Positions 22,156 to 34,739 of a stretch of 64,000 bases of DNA are shown one piece after another; position 1 is the first letter of the stretch; every line of letters starts with the position of its first letter. The position numbers and the translations under genes were made by a program. The stretch comes from Pachyseris speciosa (lineage: Eukaryota; Cnidaria; Anthozoa; Scleractinia; Pachyseridae), in contig JAEMWC010000098.1 in assembly GCA_016490735.1 (NCBI GenBank), positions 70,001-134,000 of the forward strand, in the 5' to 3' direction. The notes under the pieces are model-generated. The model searched no databases, was not told where the DNA came from, and worked only from the letters and a program-made list of their open reading frames with translations.

Positions 22156-23111
22156 GCGTTGATTAAAAAATGTCGTATATACTATTTCCCACGAAATGAG
22201 AGCCTTAATAGTTATATAAATAGTTATTCACACCAATTATTTTCCTTTTCTTGGCGTTATAGGTTTCTTATAATGTATGAGGAGTCATCGCTAAGGCCGG
22301 TAGTATAAACCGGTGTATGGTATAAACCTGCGTTGTGGTCAATGTCAACACCATTAATTTTGTTCGTTTGAGCGTGCACGAGTCTCTTTTCACCAAATAC
22401 AGAGTTCTTGGCAATAAATGAAGCAGGAAAGCTTATGGAGAGATCTTTAGCTAAACTGATATCCGAAATTGAAAAATAAAAACAATCTAACGGAATAGAA
22501 TGGGTGCATTCTGGTTCATTTCACCGCAACATTATTGTAACTTTAATTATCGAGGAAGTTTGCCGGTGTTTCACTGTATTTCTTTGTTTCTCAAAAAAGC
22601 TGAACCGGGTTTAACCAAAATGACCACTGTTATATGCTTTCTTTGCTTACTGGAAGTTGCATTAAGTACGTTTACAAATGTAAAAGCTTTGAAGAAGCAT
22701 AAACAAACTTCTACATAGCAAACAAGTTTTTTCACTGCAACTGTTGTCACGCGTAACGCATTCATAAAGAAACACCCGATCAGTTGTAAAAGAGGTTAAC
22801 AAATTAAAGTTAAATCAGTTGAAAAAATTTCTCCTTGGCAAAACAAAAACAAAAAAAAGCAGTTTCTCTTCAGTGAACGTGAAAAAGCAACTTTTTTGCT
22901 TGAGCATGATTGTAGTTCGGCATCGCAACTGCAGAGTGGAGTTAAATTTTTTTTAAATAACCATTAACCACCATTGCCGGGCTACATTTCATATTCTGAA
23001 AACGCAGAGCGATGCTAGTTCAGTGACGTCCTAACCACTGGAACTCTCGTAGATTGCTAAAAGTAAAATCGAAGGAAAAATATCGTCTGCGACTGATGTG
23101 ATCAGTTTAGT

Positions 23112-26031
23112 TTAGTTATCGCTCAAGAAGCAGTTACATTCTTGAACAAAATAGGACAACTTCTGCACCAAATCCTTCTTCCTATCTTTCGAGTTGAACG
23201 CTACATCAAAGTGAAGCAAAATTGTTTTAAGCATTGTGACATTAAACTTTTGCATTTTGTCTTCCTTGACGCATTTGCACAGGTCTGTAGTATCGTAACA
23301 GATGTGATGCTGCGGGCTGAGCTCTGAGGCAATATCAGCAAGGAGCTTCTCTCTTTCTTCTTCCTCCTCCTCTGCGTAGGCATCATCAAGATCAATGTGT
23401 TCGTTACCACGCCTCCTTCGCGCTGCTGCAAGGAGGGAAAAGAATCCCTTAACTTGGTTTTGGTTAGCCATTCCTCTCTTCTGAAAAGTCGACTGTTGTT
23501 GTCATCGTTTGCGTTTCGCATATCTGAAGCTACTTGCGTTGGATCAGCTTTATCTCCTGTTTTTTCTCCAATATCAAACTTTGCTGTTAGGTATTCCTTC
23601 ACTTTGGCAGAAAATCTAGTTGCCCCTCGCCGAGGACTTTGCAGCGCCCACCCGAGTGGAAGTTCACATCTGGATCCTGCACTCTTACTTGCTGTTGCTG
23701 TACTGCTGTCAGCACTAGCAGACTTCTTTACCTGGTCAACAGTAGAGAATTTCTGAGCCCATTTTCTTCTAAGCCTGTCAAAGGTGGACTCCATTTTCAG
23801 TTTTCCTAGAGTGTGGTCTCCAACTTCTAAGTGAGCTTCGAGATCGCCGAATTTTTTCGAAGATCATCTGACATCCAGATTCAGGACACGGAAAAATCCC
23901 TTCCTTTTCGGCACCGCTCGCACGTGCCGACTTATGTAAACGACTATCCTAGAAAGGGAAAAAGTCCTTCACAACCACCAAGTCAGTAGAGCTTTGATGC
24001 TTTTAAATAGGCGATCAAAGGGAACTAATTTTCCCGGGCCAATTCCATATGACTTCCAGACGCGCACTCCACTTGTTTCATACGCAAAGTTGTGATAACT
24101 GCTGAATCCCTCAACACCTTGAACATCGAGCGTCTTTTTGCTGACGTCAGTGAGGCAGACACATGCTGATGTACCCTTTACATAGCGTTCCGAAAGTGCG
24201 CTACGCATATCATCTGCAGATAAAATGTCATGTCCTTCATTGCAGTATCTGCGTAAGGACGCTTTATGGGGCACAGAATACGGTCGCAAACATCTTTACC
24301 ATGTTGTGTCTCAGAATAGTCGTACCGCAGGATACGGACACCAGTTCGTTCTCCAATATCTGTAACTGCAGCGATAAGGGAGTTGTTGTAATAGCACCCT
24401 GCCCCGTCAGAACGGAGATAAACAGATTCTATTTCTGGGTGTTCGGTCTTGATTGCCTTCAGGAGATTCTCAAGTTCCCAATCTTGCTGACATGAGTCGA
24501 AGAGGTGAGCATACGATTTCAGCTGCAGACTTCCAGAACTGGCATTGAATGAAATAACTGTGGAAATATGCCAGCTCAATCCCCTTTTGCCATACCAGTT
24601 ACATTGCCTTTCTCGATACTTCAACTGTAAAAATTTCATGGCCCAGTCCATAACTATCAATGCCGAACTTGAATCCTCCATTTTCACGACGTCCTGTTTG
24701 GCTTCGTCCTGATTGATTAACCGAAGTATATGTACTTTCCACTGTTGTATATCTGATCGTGCCCGCTCAAAGTCATAAAGAAGATCTTCTCGATGTTCTT
24801 GATTATACGGATTCCAAGATGAACCTCGGATTTCTGCCTCCACTTCGTTCAAGACTGCTTTCAAGGTCTGGCACTGGTCACAGCTTTCAATATGCTGATG
24901 AGTACACACAGCCTGGCGGTCTGGGTCACAACCATCACTTAGGGGCAGCTTTCTGCAGTGGTCGGCACAAGTTGACTCATCCTGCTTGCAGTGGATAGGA
25001 TAATCTGTCTTCAGGTATTGCTTTGAGTCTCTCAACCTCCTTTTGGCATTGTTATACCACTGCTTGTTTCCTCCTCCTTTCTCTAAGTCGTCAATGATTC
25101 TCGCCACAGTCTGAAAACCAGCAGCTCCATCAGCAGCTATATTGTCAAGCCCTTGAAGAGACTTATGCTGGGAGGCTTCCCGCACTTCTAAGATTTTGAA
25201 TAAGGTTGATCGGCTCAAGGGTTCGAATAGCTCTTCTTTGCAAAATTCAAAATATTGATTGATCATGGTAGACCTTGCTACGGTTCGCACGACATTAGGC
25301 ATTTGAATCTTTTCGCCACTATCAAGTTTGAGGACTTTATTGCCATATGCGACATCTTGATAAAAGTGAGGACGATTAGCAAATTCCACGAAATGGTCCA
25401 CCTTTTCCATATCAAGGCGTAAACGGTGTTTTTCTCTGATACTGGTACTGTGCCAAGGCCATGGATCTTTGCGTGTGAGCGGGCCTGCTTTATTTGCCAG
25501 TTCGAAAGTTTTCCATAAGGTGAATGGATTGCCGGAAGGGTTTTTGCTGGGTATCGAAAAGCATATAGGCTGAGAATTTGTTTCTTTAAGTTCTTTGATA
25601 TGGCATTTTTATACGCCGTCATTAATATCATCAGATCATCACGGGCTGGGCGATCCATTCTTTCTTCCTTCGAAAATTTTAGAGATTCGAATAGTTTGTC
25701 GCCGCTCCCGGCCGCGATTGCGTTACATACAAGGAGGCAATCTTCGCTCGCTTTTTCTATGATCTTCTTTTTGTCGGCCTCCCTTGCTTCATCCCAGGGG
25801 GTCTTCAACTGAAAAGGAAGAGGCTCCCGTGAAACTCCTGGCGTAAGGAGGGCAATTTCATTAATCGCTGCGTTATAGGTATCAATTGCATTGGAGTTTT
25901 CTGATGTGCTCAAGGGAGTCTCTGGAATCCAAGGAGATTCGCCTTGACTGCACAGTGGTGTTGATGTTTCTCGAAATGGCGTGGACGCTAATACTTGATT
26001 GATCGTTGTCATGGCAGCACGCTTACACAAC
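23112..26031 (-). pseudogene. main exon of transposase-like gene, frameshifted
   Basis: Acceptor TTCCTTACAG gives a start at 26031 in phase 2; the reading passes MTTINQVLASTPF and ends at the stop at 23112. An RNase H-like core is suggested by ALIVMDWAMKF (first Asp), VYLRSDGAGCY (second Asp) and YDYSETQHGKDVCDR (Glu), with 31 residues between the second Asp and the Glu. Cys/His-rich pairs lie upstream (CKQDESTCADHC, CTHQHIESCDQC). The C-terminal part has a C2H2 finger, CPESGCQMIFEK then FGDLEAHLEVGDH, and an acidic run followed by a SAP-like segment ending near FVQECNCF. At least five frame changes occur (near 25440, 24272, 23980, 23855 and 23460), so this copy is dead. I recall the family as very numerous in cnidarian genomes, usually unnamed. 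Confidence 0.75.
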
Positions 26032-26114
26032 CTGTAAGGAAAGTTAAACCAAATCACGATCCATACTGAGGTATCTAATTAGCATCATAATTTTCAGTTG
26101 ATTTGAAAACAAAC

Positions 26115-26213
26115 CTCTCGGACTCCCTTTCTTGTACAGAAGCAGGCTCTGGCTGGGTTTCTTTCCCTGGCCGCATCCACTTTGCTTCGCTAGTCACTCT
26201 TTCGTACAAATAG
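26115..26213 (-). pseudogene. short middle exon of the transposase-like gene
   Basis: Acceptor TTTATTCAG before 26213, donor GTTTGT after 26115. The best frame reads VTSEAKWMRPGKETQPEPAS and joins the main exon in phase 2 (codon AGG). It does not match the phase-1 end of the first exon. The join with exon 1 reads PICTK and then hits a stop unless one base is gained or lost, another sign of decay. Confidence 0.55.
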
Positions 26214-26661
26214 CTGAATAAAATAACAAAAACAATGTAAAATAAATTATGCAAATTGTGTGCATAACGTTAACTTCTGGCGATCTGTTGAGCCTTCTCC
26301 CGGGTATCCAAATCAAAACTACCCAAATCAACATATAATCTGCAAAACGGTTTTTCAAAACGAACTATAGATGAAAAAGACGCCGGAAAAGTCTACATTT
26401 TCAAAAATACTGTAGCCAAAATAAAAAGGGGGATTACCATGGAAACGCTGTTTTAAATTACTTTGCAGGAAGACGTCAAAAGTGTTAATCCGACTATGTA
26501 AAAGTTAAGAAAAATGGCCCGGTTTCAAATTCTCAATCTCTATGCATCTTTTTTACTTTGCAAGGTCATGGTATCCCCCATCATAAGAACATTTGAATTG
26601 AAAAGAGGGCAATCTGGGCATAGCTAGAGCTTTATTTGACCCCTGAAAGATACCACTCTAA

Positions 26662-26781
26662 GGCTCAGTTCAAACGTCGAACTTCACATGTGCCGAATCT
26701 AATGCAAATGAGAAAAATCTATTGTTTTCGCTCATTTCAATTAGATTCGGTACATGTGAAGTTCGACGTTTGAACCGGGCC
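26662..26781. mobile_element. 120-bp palindromic MITE with TAA duplication
   Basis: The left arm GGCTCAGTTCAAACGTCGAA is mirrored by the right arm TTCGACGTTTGAACCGGGCC. TAA flanks both ends (26659-26661 and 26782-26784). It sits in an intron of the transposase-like gene, so it arrived after that element. The target size fits Harbinger-type mobilisation. Confidence 0.8.
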
Positions 26782-27042
26782 TAAAATGAACATAATAGCA
26801 TTTCATCTAAAATTAGTGGCGTTTTCTCCTGAAAACGCTTAAGGGAGATTTACTCCCCGAGCATCCCAGAGCTTTTCAAATGGAAGCCCCCCACCTTCCT
26901 CCTGAAATAATACGCGGTACCAAAGAAGCAATTTTTTAAAATTATTGCCTGGAAGGGGAACGAAAGCGGTTATGAAGCTTCGACTGGCTGTATCCTCTTT
27001 TTAAAGAGCAGCTATAGCATTGAAACTATATTTTGTACTTAC

Positions 27043-27433
27043 GAGATCCTAGACCTGCGTTTTCACCAAACAAACTGAATATTTCCCTTGACAGTTTTAA
27101 ACCGATGACATGCCTTCCTCCCACGGCAGTAGATTTTCCATTATGATCAGGGTACTGACATGACCTTGGTGGTCGCCAAAACTTCCCCAAAGAATGCCTA
27201 TGTCTTGGACAAATAGACATCATTCCTATCTGAGATTCGGTAACTGAGAATAGGCCGGCCCTCGCTAAGATAAGACCCGTTTCGGACAGACTTTCCGTAG
27301 ACAAATGACAGTTGACGAGGTGCCCTCCAATATCGTCATTACAGTCTCTCAAAAGAAACAGCGTCTCAAGGCCTCGACTTGCCCCACAATCACCTTTTAC
27401 GATAGCGTGGAAAGAACACAATTTCGACGACAT
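27043..27433 (-). pseudogene. first exon of the transposase-like gene
   Basis: The ATG at 27433 (adenine at -3) starts MSSKLCSFHAIVKGDCGASR. It leads to a Cys/His cluster containing SICPRHRHSLGKFWRPPRSC and YPDH, and ends at a strong donor GTAAGT after 27043 in phase 1. C-x2-H then C-x-x-x-H spacing suggests a zinc-binding module of the kind many transposases use to bind DNA. This exon itself is intact. An in-frame GTG at 27478 is a less likely start. Confidence 0.6.
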
Positions 27434-27499
27434 TTTGATAACGCGGAAACAACACAGGAAGTTTTTTAATAAACACACTAATTTGATTATGGTAACTTA

Positions 27500-28054
27500 G
27501 TTAACCTACAAAAAATGCTAAAAAAGGAGACAGAAATACACATTCGTTGAATTAAATTCTTATCTTGTTTGGCATCACGTCATGGAGGTCTTAAAATATA
27601 ATTCACAACTTATCAAAAAAAAAAAAAAAAAAAAACTCTTGTCAATAATATCTAAAACTTATTTTAAAATACCGTAAATTACTATTTACGTTGGACATGC
27701 AAGATACACCAGGAGAGAAAACATCATTTTAAGTCCGATAAACTCAATTTTCAATCAGCTTTGAAATATCCTTTCAATAGCAATTTCTAAATATTTGTGA
27801 TTGTGTGAATCTCTGTTTTTAGTGAAACGGAATTCAGGAATAAATGTTGTCGACAGTGAGGACAGTAATGCTCGCTTCGGCAATGTGTAATGCGGCATCT
27901 CTTTAATCAAGAAAATTGTTGGAAAAAACCAAAGCAAACGAGGAAAATAAAAAGAAATGCTGTTATTTTTAAAATGCCGCCTTTATATCAAGAGAAAGCA
28001 ATATTTTTTCAGTATTCAAATAGTTTCGTAATTTAGAAATTACTGTTTTCTTCA
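27500..28054. other. 5' region of the transposase-like gene
   Basis: AT-rich, with an A-run of about 20 at 27616-27635. It presumably holds the promoter of the element's gene, but no defined motif can be supported. Confidence 0.3.
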
Positions 28055-28770
28055 ACCAGGAACGCGTGGTGCGTGGTGGGTGATGGGTGATGCGTGACCG
28101 CAAACACGACGAATGATCAGTGCTAGAAATCAAAAGCAAGGCAAGGTTCCTATTCGCTGACAAAAATTAAAACTTATTTCAGTTAAGTCACGAGATTCGT
28201 CATTTTTACACAAAACGTTGAATTTTCAGCTACTCGCTCGAATTTTTTGCGCTTCAAACTTACGAGTGCCCACAACTTTTCATACAGATATTTGTAGCTT
28301 AGCCTTAGTACATTAAGCTGATAACAGTCGTCATTCATGTAGAGGTCCCACTTTTGAAAAAAATCTGTTTGTTTGGAGGCTATGTTGGCAAAAATGCTAA
28401 AGACGTTTTTAAGAGGGTTCGGGAAAAAAATCATAACTTTCCTTGTGTTTAAGATAAACGCGTATTTTTAATTCTGTGGAAAGAAGAAAGAATTATCTAG
28501 CGATTCTGAAAAAAATTAGGTTGTTTTGTTAAATGTGCGAGTTTTTAGCATGCATTGCGTAACGACCAAAATTAGGTGTTTCAAATTTCCGGTTTTGTGT
28601 GGTTTTCGACTCGCCTATAAAAAAATTCGTCAAAAAAAAAAAGGAAGCGAATCTGGCAAAATAAAGGCCATTTTCGTTCATTGCATATGTTGCTTGACTT
28701 GTGTAGAAAAAATGAGGGCAATCCATCTTTCGCCAAAATTTGAGTGGTCGGTTCTTACACGGACACGCTC
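28055..28770. repeat. right long terminal inverted repeat of the TTAA element
   Basis: Inverted copy of the left arm, lacking the block at about 21978-22062 and carrying a short local expansion (GCGTGGTGCGTGGTGGGTGA) near its inner end. Confidence 0.85.
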
Positions 28771-28997
28771 TTAACAAGTATAACAAAATTTCTCGTAAAA
28801 TCAAGAATTATTTGTGATGTAGAACACAGAAATAAGTCAATCAAATGTCGGCTTCGGCTCAACATTCTTTTTCCCAGGCTTTTGATGGGAAAAAAAATTA
28901 ACGTGCTCTCGTAAAACATAAATGCTTTTGTGACAAGAGATCCTGATGGCTTCCGTGAAATTGATGTGTGAATATTAATTTGCAGACTATGCCTCAA

Positions 28998-30335
28998 ACC
29001 GGTCAGGGTAAAAGGAGGAATGAGTTTGTGGAATGGCATGTGGCATGACTTGCTGAATCGCATAATTATGCGGAATGTAATGTCTGCAAAATGGCGCGAA
29101 AAAATTAATTTAACTGAAGGAGTTAATTATTCAACAGCCAAACGCAAGCTATGTAGCTGCCGATCTCGGTCACGCTTTCATAGGATTAGCCTGTTCGCGA
29201 ATGATATTTGCAGCAAATTTGTGAAGCTATGCACGAAAGAATCGTTTGGCTGCTAGACAAGCAAACTTTTGCCATCTTGTCAATTTCACAGTGTAGGTCA
29301 ACCTATTTTGGCAGTTTTGAAATGGATTAAATAAAATTTTATTTTTCCAGAGTCGATCGTAAGCGATTTAGGAACGGAGTCTGGCAGAGGGTTATTATGG
29401 TTTTAGAGTTTTACAGGAGTCACAAATCGGTCGAGCTGCTTTTGTTGTTATGATATGAATAACTGGTAACTCTCGAAGACCGAGCGACAAACGAGGAAAA
29501 TGTTATAAAAAAAGAAAATCCAATTAGTTTTCAACATTTTGTTGTCACCGAGATCGGCAACTAGCTTAAGATTATTCACTGTGTTGGGCTGGCAAACGCG
29601 AGCTCCAATACGCAAGCCGAGATCAAGATTATTAACCGTAAAATTGTTATCTAGAGAAGGGGCTAGTTGTTGATCTCTGTAACAATTTGCTGAAAACAAA
29701 TTGGATTTGACCGAGAAATTTTATAACATCTGGTACCTAGGGTACTCGATCTTCGATGAGGCGACTTGAACGCGAGCACTGAGTTCAGTTATTCATATCA
29801 TAACAACAAATTAGCAAATTAGAGACTCTTGTTAAACTCTGAAAACCATAACTTGAATAAGCCTCTACAAGGCTCCTTTCCTAAATCTCTTACAATCGAC
29901 CTCGGAAAATTAAAATTTTGTTTAATCCATTTCAAAACTGTCAAAGAGTTTGACCTACACTGTGAAATTGACAAGATGGCAAAAACTCGCATGTCTCGCA
30001 GCCTCAAACGATTCCCTCAAATACACTGCAAATATCATTGACTATCATTCCGGAACAGACTAATCCTAGATCCTATGAAAGCAAAACTCAAGGTAAAATT
30101 TAATCACCTCAAGAGTTCATAAGAAAGCAAGGCCGGTGAAGAGTAGTTGTGACCGAGACCGACAGCTAGCTTGCGATTATTCTCTATGTTAGGCTTTAGG
30201 ATAATTAACTCTTTGAGCTGAATTTAATTTCTTCGCGACATTTTGCAAATGTTATATTCCGCATAATTATGCGATTCCGCAAGTCATGCCACATGCGATT
30301 CCGCAAACTCATTCCTCCTTTTACCCTCACCGGCC
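28998..30335. mobile_element. nested foldback element
   Basis: The outer arm GGTCAGGGTAAAAGGAGGAA and AATCGCATAATTATGCGGAA (left) is mirrored at about 30255-30335 by TTCCGCATAATTATGCGATT and TCCTCCTTTTACCCTCACCGG. A second inner inverted pair (TTATGATATGAATAACTG at 29449, CAGTTATTCATATCATAACA at 29787) implies a younger foldback inserted within. No intact gene. Confidence 0.6.
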
Positions 30336-31558
30336 TCAAACTTGTGCGTTTTAAAACGATCGAACCAACAAGTTTACCAATCGAGTCAGTATGTTCACTT
30401 TTCATTTATTTGCTTTTTCGTCGTGTACTTTCACGAACACGTAGCCTTTGGTTGACAGCAAAAGGATTGCGTTGCGCGAGTTCGTTTTCCCTTCGTGCTT
30501 GCGTTACTCTACCGCGAGTTTTGTTTAAACACATTCTGACCCCTGGGTCAGGGCAGCATTGAAATAAAGTAGATTTTGCAAACTTGTCTGGAACATGATA
30601 TTACCAATCTGAATTCATCTTACTCTCGATAACCTTAATGGGCCCTTTGCAACTGTTCAGTCACGTGGTACGAAAACGCAATGCTGGGACGCAAGCAAGG
30701 CACTGGGACAAGACAAACAAAGAAAATTACCATTCCAAATGATGTAACTGAAGCTGTTTGTTTGTCCTGTCCCAGTCAAATCTTTAGGCAAAAATCGTTT
30801 GGGGACTCAACTGTAATAAAAGTTTTTTTTTTTTCGCATATTTTAACGAAAGGTAGACGTGTGTAGGAAAACCTAACCACGGATTGTTTACCCTCTCAGT
30901 AGGGTCTATCATTGAACAAAACACAGCGAAATCGGTTTTAAAGTTGTGCCACGAAGGGTCGATTTAGGTCGATACTTATGTAACTCGTTTCCATGTTCTA
31001 TCTTCTTCCAAAATCGCCCACCTTAGACCCTGGGAACATGGTATTACTAATCTGATTTCACCTTCTGTCGATAACCTTGATTATAACGTTTATCATATAA
31101 AATTTAATTTTCTCGATTGTGATTGGTTTAAAAAAACTCCTATTTCCCTGACTAATTCACTTGCCAAGTTGTTATCGGACAGTTTCACATTCAAAGTAGC
31201 GTTTTAAATCAACCAATCACATTCAAAGTTCTAGTTTAAAACAACCAATCACAACCTTGGTTTCAATCATCATACATTTTGATTGTAGTCAATTTTAGAG
31301 CGACATTAAACAATTTACGCTTCATTTGTCAGTCTTTTACTGCAAAATTTCACTTCTTTTTATACCTTGGCTCTTCTTTCTCGGAAATTTTAACTTCGTG
31401 TCGTCCAATTCGGTCTGAAATCATATTCGAGATGAACAAATCGGACGGGATTTTGTTATCACTAGTATGATTACAGACCGAATTGGACTCCACTCAGTCC
31501 TATTACCATCACTAAACATCATCAACTCGCGTCATGACGTCATGGACCAAGGTAATAG

Positions 31559-32270
31559 GGAGCTTTAGCATCGACGACGGTAACGGCAGGGAAAACGTCG
31601 TTTCAAAATGTAACTTCTCGTTGCGACTTGTAATGTAGACGAACTATGTAGGAACTAAATTACTGTGGCCGGCGATGAAGTAAACAAAAAGACGTTCTCC
31701 ACAAACCCTTGTATTTGGTTATTTCACGTTTTAAGGGAGCTAAAGCAAGGAGGACGACGACGACGACGAGAACGCCACAAAACAATAGGCTTAATGGGCA
31801 AAAACAATCGCTTGCACGTGCGTTTTACATTTTGGTGCATTTCTTTGCCATACTCTGCAAAACAACAACGTGAAATGACCAAATTTTATGTTTTCTCGAA
31901 AACGTGAGTGCATGATGGCAATTTTTTCTTTCTACTTTCTTACTTTGTCGTCGTTCATAGCAATTTAGTCCCTGGACAGTTCGTCAGCATTTTTTTAACT
32001 TAAACAACTTTGAATAATCGTGAAAGAGTTACAAAAACGAGAAGTTATATTTCGAAATAGCGTTTTCGTTGCTGTCGTCGTCACTCCCTGCTGTTTTGCA
32101 GCGGACGGCAAAGAAATGTACCAAAATGTAAAAGCATGAGCAGAGCGATTGCATTTGCTGTTGCCGTCGCCGTCGTCGTCGCTTAAGCTCCCTGTTGTTT
32201 TGCAGCGGACGGCAAAGAAATGTATCAAAATGTAAAAGCATGAGCAGAGCGATTGCATTTGCTTATTAAA
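31559..32270. mobile_element. foldback element with GACGAC-rich arms
   Basis: The arms contain GGGAGCTAAAGCAAGGAGGA with GACGACGAC (31735) and the mirrors GTCGTCGTCGCTTAAGCTCC (32172) and GTCGTCGTCACTCCCTG (32078). The module TTTTGCAGCGGACGGCAAAG with AAATGTAAAAGCATGAGCAG occurs twice in tandem (32095 and 32198). No coding content. Confidence 0.6.
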
Positions 32271-33601
32271 CCTATCGTTTAAGGTTTCATAAGTCCAATG
32301 AACGCAGAAACAAGTTGAGAACGCGCGAGGAACTGGGCTGCGAGACTTGGATACACTGAAGTCAACTGTGTATCAACAGCACGAACACAAATGGATCAAA
32401 CATTTTATAACAGACAATTTTCAAAAGGGCGTCAGGCCAAAACGCTTGAATTATCATAAAGCAAGTTGCAAAAACTTCTTATTCACGTGAGCATTACCTG
32501 AACGCATCGATAAATTGGTTAAGTCACAGGTAGCCCAGGCATACTGTATGTGTAGGTAACTATGTAAGCTTAATATTTTGCATAGGAGTGAAAATATTGA
32601 TGTAAAAGCTGAAAAATAAATTGTGGTTTAATATGAATGTGTTTGTTTGTGTTGCTCAATAACTGGTCTATTTTGCGGTTTGCTTCTGGCCGGTTCGCCT
32701 GCTATCATAACCCCGTGGGAGCCATTATCTTAGAGCTATATTAAGGTTTCAAAAGGTATCTAAACGTTCGAAATATTGCAAAGAAAACAGGGGCACCCAT
32801 CGACAAGTTTCGGTAGATATCTGTTCGGTGGAGGGTAATTCGCCTTGCGTTTTCGGCGTCGATTAAAGAGTGGACTCGAATTTTCGTAACTAAAACGTGG
32901 CCTAAAAGATTCGAAATTGGAAAATCATAGCCCCTGAGGTTTTCGGAAAGGTCGTAACTGCTGTTTTTGGCGGTCAAAAACGTCAGCTTGCATTTTCGAA
33001 AAGAAAATAGTACTCTAGAAAGTTCGTGGAAAGTTCATTTCAGCTTGCATTTTCTCAAAGAAAGATTTTGTTCCCTAAAATTTTCGGGCAATTAAAATTT
33101 CAGCTAGGAAATCCGAACAGATGAACGTCTTCTAGCTTATGAAAACATCACTTTAAACAGAATTCAAACACCACAAGGTAGCTAAAAATGCCTTTCTACA
33201 GCTTTTGGTTGATTTGGCTCGTTGGGTGCCCCTGAGAAAACCTCACTTATCTTTAGCTGAATGCTTCCTTGTGTGGCCTGTTTAAATACAAATCGTCTTT
33301 AATGGAAGATCCCTCTGGTAGCATAAAGCGAAAAATTGCCATTTAAACCGGCCAGGACACGCAAGGAAGCATTCAGCTAAAGGTAAGTGAGCTTTTCTTT
33401 GCACTGAATATTTCGAATTTTTAGACGCCTTTTCAAACCTGAATATAGCTGTAACCAGGTTATGATAGCACGCGAACCGGCCTGAAGCACCGCAAAGTAG
33501 ACCAGTTATTGAGCAACACAAACAAACACATAGTGATATTAAATTAAAACAATATTTATTTTTGAACTTTTACATCAATATTTTCACTCCTATGCAGAGT
33601 A

Positions 33602-33635
<34 letters not shown>

Positions 33636-34739
33636 AGACTAGTGGAAATTCCGTTTTGGCCAGTGGTTTTGCGCCTCACTAGCCATTTTGGCTAGTGAAA
33701 ATTTCCGAGCACTGGAGGCCCAGAGGAAACCAACTGAAAATTAATTTCAAACTTTCCACAAACGAAATTATATTGAGCCAAAGCGATCAGAATTTGATAC
33801 ATCGGCTATAACAATTATCATTACATATTATTTATTGGCCCAAACAAGAACTTTAAATTACTAAAAAGCGTATTTTTGTTTCTTTTTTTTTCCTTAGTAA
33901 AGCCACGAACGACAAACGAACTGTTTGCCGCTAATGATTAGTTATGCGTGAAATCATGCGGAACCGTAGGATCATGTTTCATGTAGCATCTGGAGGTCAC
34001 GTACGCTTTGAAAAAATTTTTAAGAAATCGTAGATTTGAATGATGCCGGAAAAATATCGATGCCTATGTTTGCAACTTGTAAATAAAGGTGACATAGAAC
34101 GAATGTGTTCACGATTCACGATTCACGATTCACGATTTCTAGTTTACATGTGTTGTTGTTTTTTTTTTTTAGGAGTTTTAGTTTTTGGATTTTATCTCAC
34201 TTTGTCGCTTCGTCTCTTTGTTTTTGAAGTTTTATTTCCCTTTCGTTTGGTTTAACTTTGGCAATGTTATATTTCATTTCATATTTAATTAAATACGACT
34301 GAAACAAGATCAATCAACGGAGTTTGGATTCTCTTCTCTGGATATGAACATGGATTTTTTTACATGGAATCGTGAATCGTGAATCGTGAATCGGCATTTT
34401 GAACGAAAGAAATGTTTTATAATTCGGCGGCGAGTTATGAAGTTCTCTGACAGTTTTTGAATTCCTCGCTTCGGTTTTCATTGTTTAGTGGTGCCTGTAA
34501 CAACGATTCCTATGTTTGCAACGTATAAAAAAGTTAAGGTAGAACGAATTATTTTGTTCATGAAAAATCGTCAATCGGCATTTTGAAAGAAAAGAGTGTT
34601 TTTTTCGGCGGCGCCAGTTGCGAAGTTTTGACGGCGATTCTGTGAGAATTCTCAAGTGAAAACGTTGCACTAGTCAGAGGTTCATTCAAAGAACTGAAAC
34701 CGTAAGCTACACTGGCAAGCATTTATTTGACATGATGCG

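Larger units (their letters stand above)
21355..28774. mobile_element. 7.4-kb TTAA-flanked DNA transposon with long inverted repeats
   Basis: Both outer edges are TTAA (21355-21358 and 28771-28774). Inside these, GAGCGTGTCCGTGTA on the left is mirrored by TACACGGACACGCTC on the right. The inverted repeats continue for roughly 0.7-0.8 kb (left about 21359-22155, right about 28055-28770) with high identity; the left arm has an extra block of about 90 bp near 21978-22062. Between them lies a spliced minus-strand gene (27433 to 23112) for a D..D(32)E protein with a C2H2 finger. TTAA targets are used by piggyBac and Kolobok elements. The protein does not show the landmarks I would expect of piggyBac, so the superfamily is left open. 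The whole unit sits in the 26-kb intron of the modular gene, on the same strand. Confidence 0.85.
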
